This document shows, one piece after another, positions 51,084 through 60,768 of a stretch of DNA of 64,000 nt. Each line of letters opens with the position of its first letter. Position 1 is the first letter of the stretch. Source of the stretch: Stygiobacter sp. RIFOXYC2_FULL_38_25 (GTDB taxonomy: Bacteria; Bacteroidota; Ignavibacteria; Ignavibacteriales; Melioribacteraceae); assembly GCA_001803165.1 (NCBI GenBank), contig MHAZ01000021.1, forward strand, positions 310,001-374,000, given 5' to 3'. The notes beneath the pieces are model-generated. The model was not told the origin of the DNA, made no database searches, and saw nothing but the letters and a program-made list of their open reading frames with translations. Both the position numbers and the translations under genes were made by a program.

Positions 51084-51108
51084 CGGAAAACGTAAGATGT
51101 AAAACGTA

Positions 51109-51129
51109 AAGACGCGCCGAGCGCGTCTT
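51109..51129. terminator. Perfect 9-bp hairpin between convergent genes
   Basis: AAGACGCGC pairs with GCGCGTCTT around CGA, 26 bp after the M14 stop. A second GAGCC...GGCTC hairpin (about 51149-51193) follows before the SDR stop. T-tracts are weak. Confidence 0.5.
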
Positions 51130-51195
51130 AGTTTATGCTATAACTTGAGCCACATTCGCTTGTCCCGTGATTTTTATGGGAATGCGGCTCTACAA

Positions 51196-51957
51196 TTATA
51201 TCTTCGCTTTCCCTGCCAGCCACTCGTAAACTCTGCCGGGCAGTGCGCCAATAATTCTTGTTGCCAAATATATCTGCCACGGAAATTGAATTACTCTTTT
51301 TTCTTTTTCTATTCCGCTTATAATTATCTCTGCTGCTTTTTCCGGCTCCATTAATAACGGCATCTTAAAATTGTTTTGGTCTGTCATTGGTGTACGCACA
51401 AATCCGGGACGGATAGTAATTACTTTTATGTTGTGCGGTTTTAATTCAACACGTAACCCTTCCAGATAAATTGTTGCGGCGGCTTTGCTCGCACAGTAAA
51501 ATCCGCTTCCGCTAAATCCCCTGTTATCCGCAAGAGAAGAAGTTGCTGCAATTACACCACTCTTCTTTTTCAGAAAATCGGGCAATAGCTTTTCAACCCA
51601 ATAAATTATTCCAAACACATTTGCACCGAAAGTATCTTCCGCATCTTTGGAGTTGTAAGTTTTAACCGTAACGTTTCTTCCTATGCCGGAGTTTAGAATT
51701 GCAATATCAACTCCGCCAAACTTTTGTTTAATCAGTTCGTAAGCGGCGGCGACTTCTTCTTTCTTGCTAACATCGCATTTAATTACCAGCGATTGGCTAC
51801 CGATGTTTTGTGATTGGTTAATGTATTCGCTAATTAATTCTACTCTTCGCGCAATCAAAACAAGATTGCAATTTTGCTTAAGCAGCTTTTGCGCAATTGC
51901 TTTTCCAATTCCGGTTGAAGCTCCGGTGATAAGCAGGGTTTTTCCGGCAAATGTCAT
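51196..51957 (-). CDS. Short-chain dehydrogenase/reductase
   Basis: A 253-residue classical SDR: TGASTGIGKAIA nucleotide loop, CDVS, NSGIG, catalytic Ser/Tyr/Lys in AATSSLAD and YCASKAA, and IRPGFVRTPM. It uses NAD(P)H; the Thr-Gly-Ala-Ser-Thr loop does not decide which. The C-terminal tail IIGALPGRVYEWLAG resembles SDRs acting on lipid-like substrates (DltE/YqjQ type). It stands alone. Confidence 0.92.
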   Translation of the reverse strand: MTFAGKTLLITGASTGIGKAIAQKLLKQNCNLVLIARRVELISEYINQSQNIGSQSLVIKCDVSKKEEVAAAYELIKQKFGGVDIAILNSGIGRNVTVKTYNSKDAEDTFGANVFGIIYWVEKLLPDFLKKKSGVIAATSSLADNRGFSGSGFYCASKAAATIYLEGLRVELKPHNIKVITIRPGFVRTPMTDQNNFKMPLLMEPEKAAEIIISGIEKEKRVIQFPWQIYLATRIIGALPGRVYEWLAGKAKI

Positions 51958-52074
51958 AATCGTCCTTACAGTTTATTTTCATTACCTTTGGTGAGCCGAT
52001 ATTCAATGTCAAGTGCTCATCAATTTTTTTTGCTAGAACAAAATTATTATTTTTTCAAAAAGTAATTAGGGTAA

Positions 52075-52641
52075 ATGGACGCGGATTTTATTCAAATAGA
52101 TGGAATTGTTGTAAACACAGAAGTTGTTGATTCTTACTTTACTTGTGATCTTGGAAAATGCAAGGGTGCTTGCTGTACAATGGAAAGTCCCTATGGCGCT
52201 CCAATAACTAAAGAAGAGATTGATACAATTACAAAAGAGCTGCCGAAGATCGTTCCTTATCTTCCTAAAGTTCACTCAAACGAAATTGAGAAAAAGGGAT
52301 TTTGGGTTAAGCAGCAGAACGAGCTTATGACCCGCAGTATTAACAACCGCGCGTGCGTGTTTGTGTTTTACGAAGGCGATATTGCTAAGTGTTCTATTGA
52401 AAAAGCTCACAACGAAGGAAAGGTAAGCTGCAATAAGCCTATTTCTTGTCATCTTTTTCCGGTAAGAATTTCTAACTTTGCGGGACCGGTTTTGAGATAT
52501 GAACGATACCGCGACTGTCAGCCGGCAATTGAAAAAGGCAAACAAATTAAAGTTACAGTACTGGATTTTTGCAAAGCTTCACTCGAACGGGCATTCGGAG
52601 TAGAGTGGTTTAAGAAAATAAAAGAGGTTACTAAAAAATAA
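52075..52641 (+). CDS. DUF3109 Cys-rich protein
   Basis: The 188-residue protein has the DUF3109 cysteine pattern: YFTCDLGKCKGACC near the N-terminus, then RACVFVFY, KCSIEKAH and KPISCHLFPVRI. These eight or so Cys probably bind metal or an Fe-S cluster. The function is unknown. It lies 2 bp before rpoN and heads a plus-strand operon (rpoN, ICMT-like, hslV, hslU). Confidence 0.88.
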   Translation: MDADFIQIDGIVVNTEVVDSYFTCDLGKCKGACCTMESPYGAPITKEEIDTITKELPKIVPYLPKVHSNEIEKKGFWVKQQNELMTRSINNRACVFVFYEGDIAKCSIEKAHNEGKVSCNKPISCHLFPVRISNFAGPVLRYERYRDCQPAIEKGKQIKVTVLDFCKASLERAFGVEWFKKIKEVTKK

Positions 52642-52643
52642 TT

Positions 52644-54113
52644 ATGCTGTCCCTTCAACACAGATTGTCATTACAGCAAAAGCTTTCGCCGCAGCAGATT
52701 CAATATCAAAAGCTGCTGCAGCTTAATACGCTTGCACTTGAGCAGCGCATTAAGACCGAGCTTGAGCTGAATCCGATTCTTGAAGAGACGCTTGATGATG
52801 AAATTGATCTTGAGCAATTAGAAGAAACTCCTGACGAAGCTGAAGAAAAAACTGTGGACGAGGAAGATACTTACGACAGCAAAGATGATGAGTTTGATTT
52901 AGAAGATTACATGAATGAATCGGAATCTGAACAAGAGCTTGACCGGTTAAATAGAAGATCGGACGAGGACACAGTTCAGCCGATTGCGCCGCAAAGAAAA
53001 ACCCTCCGCGAAAATTTAGTAGATCAGCTTAGAATGCTTGATATGAGTGACGATGAAGTTTCTCTCGGAGAAAATATTATCGGCAGTTTAGACCGCGACG
53101 GATATTTTAAAGCCGACTTGGCAAAAATTGTAAACGAGCTCAAACTTTTTGAAGACATAGATGTAACTGTTGAACACGCCGAAAAAGTTTTGCAAGAGAT
53201 TCAAAGACTTGAACCGGTTGGAATTGGCTCGAGAAGCTTGCAAGAATGTCTGCTCGTTCAAATAAGAAACTCTTCTTACGACCCTTACTATTCTTATCTG
53301 GCAGAAAAAGTTTTATCCGAGCACTTTGACGATTTTGCAAACAGACGCTTTGAAGTAATCCAGAAGACGATGAATATTGCTAAAGAAACTTTACGAACAA
53401 TTATAGAGTTGATTCACAAGCTTAATCCCAAACCGGGCGAAGGAAACATTGATTCCGAAGAGATGAATCAAATAACTCCAGATTTCTTGATCGAAAAAGT
53501 TGAAGAGAATTATATCGTTACGCTGAATGACAGAAGCGTTCCTTCTGTTACCGTTAGCAAAACTTATTTGGAAATGCTTGATACAAACAAACGCAAACGT
53601 AAAATCTCTGACCGGGAAAAAGAAACTCACAAATTCTTGCGCGAGAAGTTTGAATCAGCAAAGTGGTTTATCGCTTCTCTCTATCAGCGCCGCAATACTT
53701 TGATGAAAATTATGCGCGCAATATTGGGAAAGCAGTATGAGTTTTTTGAGGGCGGCGCAAAATTCTTAAAGCCGATGATCTACAAAGACATTGCTGATGA
53801 AATCGGGATGGATATTTCCACAATAAGCCGCGTTGTAAACGGTAAGTATGTTCAAAGCCCGCAAGGAATACATGAACTCAAATATTTCTTCAGCGAAGGT
53901 TTAACAACCGACAGCGGCGAAGAAGTCTCCAACAAGCACATCAAAGAAATCATAAAAGAAATTTGCGAGCATGAACCGAAGAGCGCTCCATACAGCGATG
54001 ATAAAATTGCAAGCATCTTGCAAGAAAAGGGTTTTCATGTTGCGCGCCGTACGGTTGCAAAATACCGCGAAGCATTAAAAATTCCCGTAGCGCGCCTGCG
54101 CAAGGATTTATGA
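52644..54113 (+). CDS. rpoN: RNA polymerase sigma-54 factor
   Basis: The 489-residue protein shows the Gln/Leu-rich activator-interacting region I (LSLQQKLSPQQIQYQKLLQL, NTLALEQRIKTELELNPILE), an acidic region II, the core-binding region, and the RpoN box ARRTVAKYRE (about 467-476) that contacts the -24 element. It directs RNA polymerase to -24/-12 promoters and requires an AAA+ activator. The NtrC-like receiver at the left edge of the window could belong to such an activator. Its stop overlaps the next start by 4 bp (ATGA). Confidence 0.96.
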   Translation: MLSLQHRLSLQQKLSPQQIQYQKLLQLNTLALEQRIKTELELNPILEETLDDEIDLEQLEETPDEAEEKTVDEEDTYDSKDDEFDLEDYMNESESEQELDRLNRRSDEDTVQPIAPQRKTLRENLVDQLRMLDMSDDEVSLGENIIGSLDRDGYFKADLAKIVNELKLFEDIDVTVEHAEKVLQEIQRLEPVGIGSRSLQECLLVQIRNSSYDPYYSYLAEKVLSEHFDDFANRRFEVIQKTMNIAKETLRTIIELIHKLNPKPGEGNIDSEEMNQITPDFLIEKVEENYIVTLNDRSVPSVTVSKTYLEMLDTNKRKRKISDREKETHKFLREKFESAKWFIASLYQRRNTLMKIMRAILGKQYEFFEGGAKFLKPMIYKDIADEIGMDISTISRVVNGKYVQSPQGIHELKYFFSEGLTTDSGEEVSNKHIKEIIKEICEHEPKSAPYSDDKIASILQEKGFHVARRTVAKYREALKIPVARLRKDL

Positions 54114-54733
54114 TCGCGTTAGATATTCTATTGATTGTTTTACTCTTCTCATTATTCGCATTCTCTCACACTTGGCTCGCATCAAGAAAATTTAAAACCG
54201 CGCTGGCAGAAAAGATTGGCAACATGATTGCGTTTTACCGCATGTTCTATAATGTTTCTTCAATTTTATTTTTTTTGGCTTTTATAGCCGTTGCGCCCAA
54301 GCCGGATGTAATAATCTATGACTTACAATTCCCTTTCGATATAATTACATTTGCGTTGCAAGTTCTTTCACTCATTGGTTTGATCTGGACGTTTAGTCAG
54401 TTTGATTCAAAAGAATTTCTCGGCATCTCGCAAATTATCAGATATTTTAACGGAACCTACAAAGCGGAAACTCTTGATGAGAAACAAGAGTTAAAGTTCG
54501 GCGGCGCATTTAAGCTTTCGCGGCATCCGGTTTATTTGTTTTCAATATTGTTTCTCGGATTCCGCCCGCAGATGAGTTTGTTCTACTTAATTCTGTTTAT
54601 CTGTTGCGTAGTTTATTTTTATGTTGGATCAATCTATGAAGAAAAAAAACTTGTTGAAGTTTTTGGAAACGAGTACCGGGAATATCAAAAAAGAACCACA
54701 AGAATATTTCCATTTAGATTAATAAAAAATTAG
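54110..54733 (+). CDS. Isoprenylcysteine methyltransferase-like membrane protein
   Basis: The 207-residue polytopic protein has about five TM segments and the C-terminal ICMT/PEMT-type motif FKLSRHPVYLFS followed by EEKKLVEVFGNEYREYQKRT. In eukaryotes this group methylates prenyl-Cys or phospholipid. Bacterial relatives (NnrU/MddA-like) have mostly unknown substrates. Start overlaps the rpoN stop; hslV begins 9 bp later. Confidence 0.82.
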   Translation: MIALDILLIVLLFSLFAFSHTWLASRKFKTALAEKIGNMIAFYRMFYNVSSILFFLAFIAVAPKPDVIIYDLQFPFDIITFALQVLSLIGLIWTFSQFDSKEFLGISQIIRYFNGTYKAETLDEKQELKFGGAFKLSRHPVYLFSILFLGFRPQMSLFYLILFICCVVYFYVGSIYEEKKLVEVFGNEYREYQKRTTRIFPFRLIKN

Positions 54734-54742
54734 GAATACAAA

Positions 54743-55279
54743 ATGAAAATTCGTTCAACAACTATACTTGGTATAATTCATAACGGCGAAGCTGCAATTG
54801 GCGGCGATGGACAAGTTACACTTGGTAACACTGTTATGAAACACAACTCGATGAAGATTAGAAAACTTCTCGGCGGAAAAGTTTTAACCGGATTTGCCGG
54901 TTCAACCGCCGATGCATTTACATTACTTCAACGCTTCGAAGAAAAATTGGAAGCATACAGCGGCAATGTTAGCCGTGCGGTTGTAGAGCTTGCAAAAGAT
55001 TGGCGCACAGATAAATATTTACGAAAGCTGGAAGCAATGCTTGCAATAATTAGCGAAGACAAAGCTTATGTTGTAAGCGGTACCGGCGATGTTATTGAAC
55101 CGGAAGATGGAATAGTTGCAATAGGCAGCGGCGGAATGTATGCGCTTGCTGCTGCAAAAATGTTGAAGAAATACAGCAACCTTTCTACAAAAGAAATTGT
55201 TGAAGAATCATTAAAAACGGCTGCAGAAATCTGCATCTACACAAACGAAAAAATTACAGTTGAGGTTATTGCGAAATGA
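54743..55279 (+). CDS. hslV: ATP-dependent protease proteolytic subunit HslV
   Basis: The 178-residue threonine protease has a five-residue propeptide ahead of T6 (RSTTILG), the N-terminal Thr nucleophile in the mature form. [15 protein letters not shown] and the C-terminal [10 protein letters not shown] match HslV. It forms two hexameric rings that degrade proteins unfolded by HslU, encoded next with a 4-bp overlap (ATGA). Confidence 0.97.
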   Translation: MKIRSTTILGIIHNGEAAIGGDGQVTLGNTVMKHNSMKIRKLLGGKVLTGFAGSTADAFTLLQRFEEKLEAYSGNVSRAVVELAKDWRTDKYLRKLEAMLAIISEDKAYVVSGTGDVIEPEDGIVAIGSGGMYALAAAKMLKKYSNLSTKEIVEESLKTAAEICIYTNEKITVEVIAK

Positions 55280-56655
55280 ATGAAACAAAAAATGAGTTAA
55301 TGCAAAATTTAACACCGACACAAATTGTTAAAGAATTAGACAAGTATATTATCGGTCAGGGTGATGCAAAGCGTGCTGTTGCAATTGCCTTGCGTAACAG
55401 ATGGCGCCGCCGGCAAGTAGATGAAACACTCCGCGAAGAAATTATGCCGAACAATATTATTCTTATTGGACCAACCGGCGTAGGCAAAACAGAAATTGCT
55501 AGAAGGCTTGCAAAACTTTCCGGCGCTCCATTCGTAAAAGTTGAAGCTTCCAAATACACGGAAGTTGGTTACGTTGGCCGCGATGTTGAATCAATGATTC
55601 GCGATCTTGCGGAAATTTCCGTTAGCATGGTTCGCCTTGAAAAGACTGCCGAAGTTCAGGAAAAAGCCGAGCGAATGGCGGAAGATAGAATCCTTGATCA
55701 GCTAATTCCTCCGGTAAGAAAACCGGTTGGCTTAGCTCCCGAAGAGAATGGTGAGAGCGATGAACTTCAGAATGAAAAAACACGAGAGTGGATGCGTGAG
55801 AAAATTAAAAGTGGTGAAATGGATGACCGCTTAATTGAGTTTGATACAACAGCGCCCGCGTTTGGTATGCAAGTGCTTGGACCAATGGGAATGGATGACA
55901 TGACTATGAATCTTCAAGAGATGATGAGCAGTATGATTCCGAAGAAAAAGAAAAAACGCAAGACTCCAATCCGTGAAGCGAAAAAATTAATTGCGCAAGA
56001 AGAAGCGGAAAAATTAATTGATATGGACGCTGTTCAGCGCGAAGCGGTTAAACGCGTTGAAGAATCGGGCATCGTTTTCATTGATGAGATTGATAAAATT
56101 GCCGGAGCAAAAAGCCAACAAGGCGGACCGGACGTTTCCCGCGAAGGCGTTCAGCGCGATTTACTTCCTATCGTTGAAGGCTCAGCTGTAAATACAAAAT
56201 ATGGACCGGTTAGAACCGATCATATATTGTTTATTGCTTCCGGCGCATTTCATGTTTCCAAACCGAGCGATCTTATTCCGGAACTTCAAGGGCGCTTTCC
56301 AATACGTGTTGAGCTTAAGAGTTTAACCGAAGATGATTTTGTAAAGATTCTTACAATTCCGCAAAACGCGTTATTAAAGCAGTATGCAGCTCTTCTTCAA
56401 TCTGAGCAAGTTGTGATTTCTTTTAAAGAAGATGCGATAATTGAAATTGCCAAAACTGCCGCGGCTGTTAATGAGCAAGTTGAAAACATTGGCGCGCGCC
56501 GTCTTCATACAATTTTAACAACATTACTTGAGGATATTCTTTTTGACGTTCCGGATAAAATGCCCGAAGCGGAAATTAAAATTACCGGCGGTATGGTAAA
56601 CCAAAAACTTGATAAGATTGTTAAGAACCGTGATTTGAGTAAGTATATTTTATAG
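55276..56655 (+). CDS. hslU: ATP-dependent unfoldase HslU
   Basis: A 459-residue AAA+ protein: Walker [10 protein letters not shown] (65-73), Walker [11 protein letters not shown], pore loop in [13 protein letters not shown], and the C-terminal tail DLSKYIL that docks into HslV. The intermediate domain (about 105-240) includes a Met-rich stretch ([20 protein letters not shown]) and a Lys-rich block. It unfolds substrates and feeds them to HslV. Confidence 0.97.
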   Translation: MNETKNELMQNLTPTQIVKELDKYIIGQGDAKRAVAIALRNRWRRRQVDETLREEIMPNNIILIGPTGVGKTEIARRLAKLSGAPFVKVEASKYTEVGYVGRDVESMIRDLAEISVSMVRLEKTAEVQEKAERMAEDRILDQLIPPVRKPVGLAPEENGESDELQNEKTREWMREKIKSGEMDDRLIEFDTTAPAFGMQVLGPMGMDDMTMNLQEMMSSMIPKKKKKRKTPIREAKKLIAQEEAEKLIDMDAVQREAVKRVEESGIVFIDEIDKIAGAKSQQGGPDVSREGVQRDLLPIVEGSAVNTKYGPVRTDHILFIASGAFHVSKPSDLIPELQGRFPIRVELKSLTEDDFVKILTIPQNALLKQYAALLQSEQVVISFKEDAIIEIAKTAAAVNEQVENIGARRLHTILTTLLEDILFDVPDKMPEAEIKITGGMVNQKLDKIVKNRDLSKYIL

Positions 56656-56729
56656 TTTTATAAAGGGGCTTTGTTTCTCAAAGCCTCTTTTCTTTTTAGT
56701 TAACTGGGGTTTCACAAAACAACTTTTCT

Positions 56730-58361
56730 ATGGCTAATCTTTTATTTTTCTTCGCGTCGGTTTTTATTTTCTTGTTAAGTGTAGCACTTGCAATTTACCT
56801 TAACAAGAAACGGCTAATCAAAAAGATTGATGAGCGCTGGGGTAAGTTTCATGTTAGTTATTACGATTTAGAAACATCGAAATTATACACCCGCTTCAAC
56901 AAACAAAGAGACTTCAAAGATATTTACACACTTGATGACGAAACTTGGAAGGATCTTAATCTTGACGAACTTTTTGAAGTTATGAATAGAGCTATCACGC
57001 CAATCGGTTCTCAAATACTATATGATATGTTAAAGCATCCTAGAACTAGCTATGACGAGCTGCATAAACGTGAAAAACTTCTTTATTTGTTTGCTAACAA
57101 CACCACTCTTCGCCGGAATATTCAGATTTCTCTTTTAGGATTGGCAAAAGTTCCGGCAAAACATCTCGCTTATTCTCTTTGGAGTCCAATACCCGAAAAG
57201 CCGAAGTATTCTTTTGTTTTTTATCTTCTTTCTGCTCTAAGTGTTTGGATTGCTGTTTTGTCTGTAATCGGTATGATTCATTGGGGCTTTGCAATATTGA
57301 TATACATAACCAATTTAATTGTTTACAGATTCTACGAAAAAAAACTGAGCGAGTTTGTTGTTTCGTTTCAATTCCTAAGCGAGCTAATTGGTAAGTCCCA
57401 CAAGATTGCTTCCCTACTGCCAAATGAATTGATTGATATTAAAGACGAATTGAAAAACGAGCTAAGACACGCTAAGTCAATTTCCAAAAAAGTTTATTCG
57501 CTTCAGTTGGATGCTTCAAATAACCCTATAGTTGCCATTTATAATTCCTACACTTTAGCTCCAATTACCGGATTCATTTCCGCGATTGATAGCCTTAAGA
57601 AGAATGTTAAAAGTCTTCAGCGCATTTTTGAAATAGTTGGTTATCTAGATGCGCTAATTGCCGTAGCTTCATACAGAAAGCAATTTCCAAATTTTTGCAA
57701 TCCTACTTTTAATACATCAAAAAATTTAAGTGTAACTAACATTGCTCACCCATTAGTTGTTAATCCGGTTTCAAATGATTTCACTTTCGACACTAAGTGT
57801 CTGCTAATTACCGGTTCAAATATGTCCGGTAAATCTACATTTCTGAAAACACTTGGTATTAATGCTATTCTAGCACAAACGTTTAATATGTGTTTTGCCG
57901 AAAAATATGAAGCACCATTTTTAAGAGTTATTTCCTCTATAGAAAGAAGCGACGATTTGATTAATGGAAAAAGTTATTACATGTCGGAAGTTGAATCAAT
58001 TTTGAGAATTGTTAATTCCTCTAAAACAGAAGATGTTAATTTGTTTTTAATTGATGAAATCTTCCGTGGTACAAATTCCATCGAAAGAACTGCTGCCTCT
58101 ATTGAAGTTCTTAGATTCCTAAACAATCAGAAAGATTTTGTAATTGTTGCCACACACGATTTGCAGTTAACAGACATTCTAAGCGCCAGTTATCAAAACT
58201 TTCACTTTAGAGAAACCATGACGGACTCCGGTTTGAGTTTCGATTATAAACTGCATCCGGATAAATCTAATAGTAAAAACGCCATTGCCTTGTTAAAATA
58301 TGTAGGCTACCCGGAATCTATTATTGAAGGTGCAACCAGCAGAATAAATCAAAACAATTAA
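56730..58361 (+). CDS. Membrane-associated MutS-family ATPase
   Basis: The 543-residue protein lacks the MutS mismatch-recognition and connector domains. It begins with a TM helix (about 3-24) and has a second hydrophobic stretch (about 152-195). A helical core resembling MutS domains III/IV follows, then the MutS ATPase with Walker A GSNMSGKST at 362-370, LFLIDEIFRGTNSIERTAAS and ATHDLQLTDI. Proteins of this build are common in Bacteroidota and are often labelled mismatch-repair proteins. The membrane helices argue for another role. Its substrate is unknown. Confidence 0.85.
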   Translation: MANLLFFFASVFIFLLSVALAIYLNKKRLIKKIDERWGKFHVSYYDLETSKLYTRFNKQRDFKDIYTLDDETWKDLNLDELFEVMNRAITPIGSQILYDMLKHPRTSYDELHKREKLLYLFANNTTLRRNIQISLLGLAKVPAKHLAYSLWSPIPEKPKYSFVFYLLSALSVWIAVLSVIGMIHWGFAILIYITNLIVYRFYEKKLSEFVVSFQFLSELIGKSHKIASLLPNELIDIKDELKNELRHAKSISKKVYSLQLDASNNPIVAIYNSYTLAPITGFISAIDSLKKNVKSLQRIFEIVGYLDALIAVASYRKQFPNFCNPTFNTSKNLSVTNIAHPLVVNPVSNDFTFDTKCLLITGSNMSGKSTFLKTLGINAILAQTFNMCFAEKYEAPFLRVISSIERSDDLINGKSYYMSEVESILRIVNSSKTEDVNLFLIDEIFRGTNSIERTAASIEVLRFLNNQKDFVIVATHDLQLTDILSASYQNFHFRETMTDSGLSFDYKLHPDKSNSKNAIALLKYVGYPESIIEGATSRINQNN

Positions 58362-58470
58362 CTTGTTCTTATCAAATTGCTGATTTATAGGTTCAATCCG
58401 GTTGGTTTGAACGATATCCGCCCTAATCTGGAATACATTTGCCCTCAAAATTTTAATAAAAGAGGAACAA

Positions 58471-60768
58471 ATGAAACAAGGACTGCTGCTGTTATTGATT
58501 TTACTCTTCTTCATTTCCATTACCGCTTTTGCTCAAGAAGGCAATCTAACCGGAAGCATCAAGGGCAAGGTGCTCGATTCCGAAACCAAGCAACCGCTAA
58601 TTGGTGTGAATATTTACATTCCCGATTTGAAAGCCGGATGTACAACAGATTTAGAAGGAGAATATTCCCTTCTTAAAGTCAAAATTGGAAGTTATAATCT
58701 CGTCTTCTCTTATGTGGGATATGAGAAAATTACAATCCCGGATGTGATTGTAAGGTCCGCAAGAATCACTTACGCAAACGCAGAGCTAAAACCAACCAAC
58801 ATAAACTTAGAAGCGGTGGAAATAACCGCCGGATATTTTAGCCGAACAGAATCACAAAGTATAAGCGCAACATCTTTTTCATTTGAAGAAATACGAAGAG
58901 CGCCCGGCGCCGGCGGAGATGTAAGCAGAATTATTTTCGGACTCCCTTCGCTCGCAAAAGTAAACGATACAAAAAACTCTCTCATCGTCCGCGGCGGAAG
59001 TCCGGTTGAAAACGGATTTTATATTGATAACATAGAAATCTCGAACATCAATCATTTTCCGGTGCAGGGTTCATCCGAAGGTCCGATTGGAATTATAAAT
59101 GTTGATCTGATAGAGAATGTAAATTTCTTGAGCGGCGGATTTAATTCATCATACGGAGACCGGCTTTCTTCCATAATGGAATTGAAGTACCGCGAAGGAA
59201 ACAGAACGACTACAGACATTCAGCTTGATATGAGCTTTCAAGGGTTCGGTGGAGTTATCGAAGGTCCGCTTGCCGGTGGAAAAGGTTCTTATGTTCTTTC
59301 CGCAAGAAGAAGTTATTTGGATTTGATTCTTGATTTGATGAACGAGAAAGTAGGTATGCCTACTTATGCAGATGTTCAGGGCAAACTTATTTACGATATT
59401 TCCGACAAACACAAACTCTCAATCATTGATGTTTTCTCTCATGACAATCAGTTGATGAATCAAGCAGACGCAAAAGAAAACAAGAATTATGTTTACACAG
59501 ATTATCTTTATTACTCGAACACAGCTGGACTCAACTGGCAATATTTGTGGGGAACTTCCGGTTATTCAAACACTTCTCTATCACACACATTACGTAAAAC
59601 CGACGGGAGATTTTATCAGACCAGTGACGCAAAGCTTTTGGTGAACAATAAAACTCTCGAGAAAGAAATCAACTTAAGAAACATCAATCACTGGATAGCG
59701 GGCAAAGCACTCAAGCTGGAGTTTGGAGCCGAAGCAAAATTCATCACAAACAATTACAACCAATATTACAACGAGTACAAAGATTTGCTTGGGCAGAATA
59801 CTCCGGCAATTACAATGAACAAAACTCTTAACACATACAGAGCGGGCGGATTCGCGAACCTAATTCTAAAACCGTTTGCTGGATTTACTTTTACTCCAGG
59901 TCTCCGCGCAGATTATTATGAGTTTAACAAAACAACAAATGTTTCCCCACGGGTTTCTCTATCATTAGAAGTTGATGATGTTACCACTTTCACCGGTTCG
60001 TTTGGTGTTTACTATCAAGCAGTTCCTCTTGTTATTGCGGCACAAAATGAAGCATTTAAGAATTTGAAAAACCCGAAATCGTATCAATACATAATAGGTT
60101 TCTCCCGTCTGCTCGAAGAAAGTACAAAGCTCACATTAGAATTTTACAACAAATCATATCATGATTTTCCGGTTGACCCGAACCAGCCGAATTTGTTTTT
60201 GTTCGATCAAGCTGCGATGGAAAATCTTTTTCTTCCACATTATAATTTAGTTAGTACAGGCACCGCCAACAGCAAAGGTGTTGAACTTACAATTCAGAAA
60301 AAACTTGCTAAAGACTTTTACGGATTAATCAGCGGCTCATACTCCAAAGCAACTTACAACAGCTATGAAGGCAAAACTTACGACCGCATTTACGATAACC
60401 GTTTCAACTTTGCAATTGAAGGCGGTTACAAACCAAATGAAAGCTGGGAATTTAGTTTGCGCTGGCTCTATGCCGGAGGAGCGCCATATACTCCTTTTAA
60501 TGAGTCCGCTTCATACGCAGCTGCCAAAGGTGTTTTAGATGCTTCAAAAACCAACAGCAAGCGGCTGCCCGATTTTCATTCGCTAAATATTCGCGCAGAT
60601 AAACGCTTCCATTTTCAATCATCAACTCTAATTGTTTACTTAAGTGTTTGGAATGCTTACGCGAGAGAAAACATTGCGGCTTATACCTGGAATGAAATTG
60701 ACAACAAACCGGATAAAGAAAAAATGTGGGGATTGCTTCCCATCTTCGGAATCGAGTTTGAGTTTTAA
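58471..60768 (+). CDS. TonB-dependent receptor with carboxypeptidase-like N-terminal domain
   Basis: A signal peptide (about 1-22, FISITAFAQE) precedes a CarboxypepD_reg-like domain (GKVLDSETKQPLIGVNIYIP), a plug (ISATSFSFEEIRRAPGAGGD, SLIVRGGSPVENGFYIDNIE) and a long barrel ending in FGIEFEF with terminal Phe. The 765 residues are complete. No SusD partner. It converges with the membrane AraC regulator, which ends 4 bp into its stop region. Ligand unknown. Confidence 0.9.
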   Translation: MKQGLLLLLILLFFISITAFAQEGNLTGSIKGKVLDSETKQPLIGVNIYIPDLKAGCTTDLEGEYSLLKVKIGSYNLVFSYVGYEKITIPDVIVRSARITYANAELKPTNINLEAVEITAGYFSRTESQSISATSFSFEEIRRAPGAGGDVSRIIFGLPSLAKVNDTKNSLIVRGGSPVENGFYIDNIEISNINHFPVQGSSEGPIGIINVDLIENVNFLSGGFNSSYGDRLSSIMELKYREGNRTTTDIQLDMSFQGFGGVIEGPLAGGKGSYVLSARRSYLDLILDLMNEKVGMPTYADVQGKLIYDISDKHKLSIIDVFSHDNQLMNQADAKENKNYVYTDYLYYSNTAGLNWQYLWGTSGYSNTSLSHTLRKTDGRFYQTSDAKLLVNNKTLEKEINLRNINHWIAGKALKLEFGAEAKFITNNYNQYYNEYKDLLGQNTPAITMNKTLNTYRAGGFANLILKPFAGFTFTPGLRADYYEFNKTTNVSPRVSLSLEVDDVTTFTGSFGVYYQAVPLVIAAQNEAFKNLKNPKSYQYIIGFSRLLEESTKLTLEFYNKSYHDFPVDPNQPNLFLFDQAAMENLFLPHYNLVSTGTANSKGVELTIQKKLAKDFYGLISGSYSKATYNSYEGKTYDRIYDNRFNFAIEGGYKPNESWEFSLRWLYAGGAPYTPFNESASYAAAKGVLDASKTNSKRLPDFHSLNIRADKRFHFQSSTLIVYLSVWNAYARENIAAYTWNEIDNKPDKEKMWGLLPIFGIEFEF

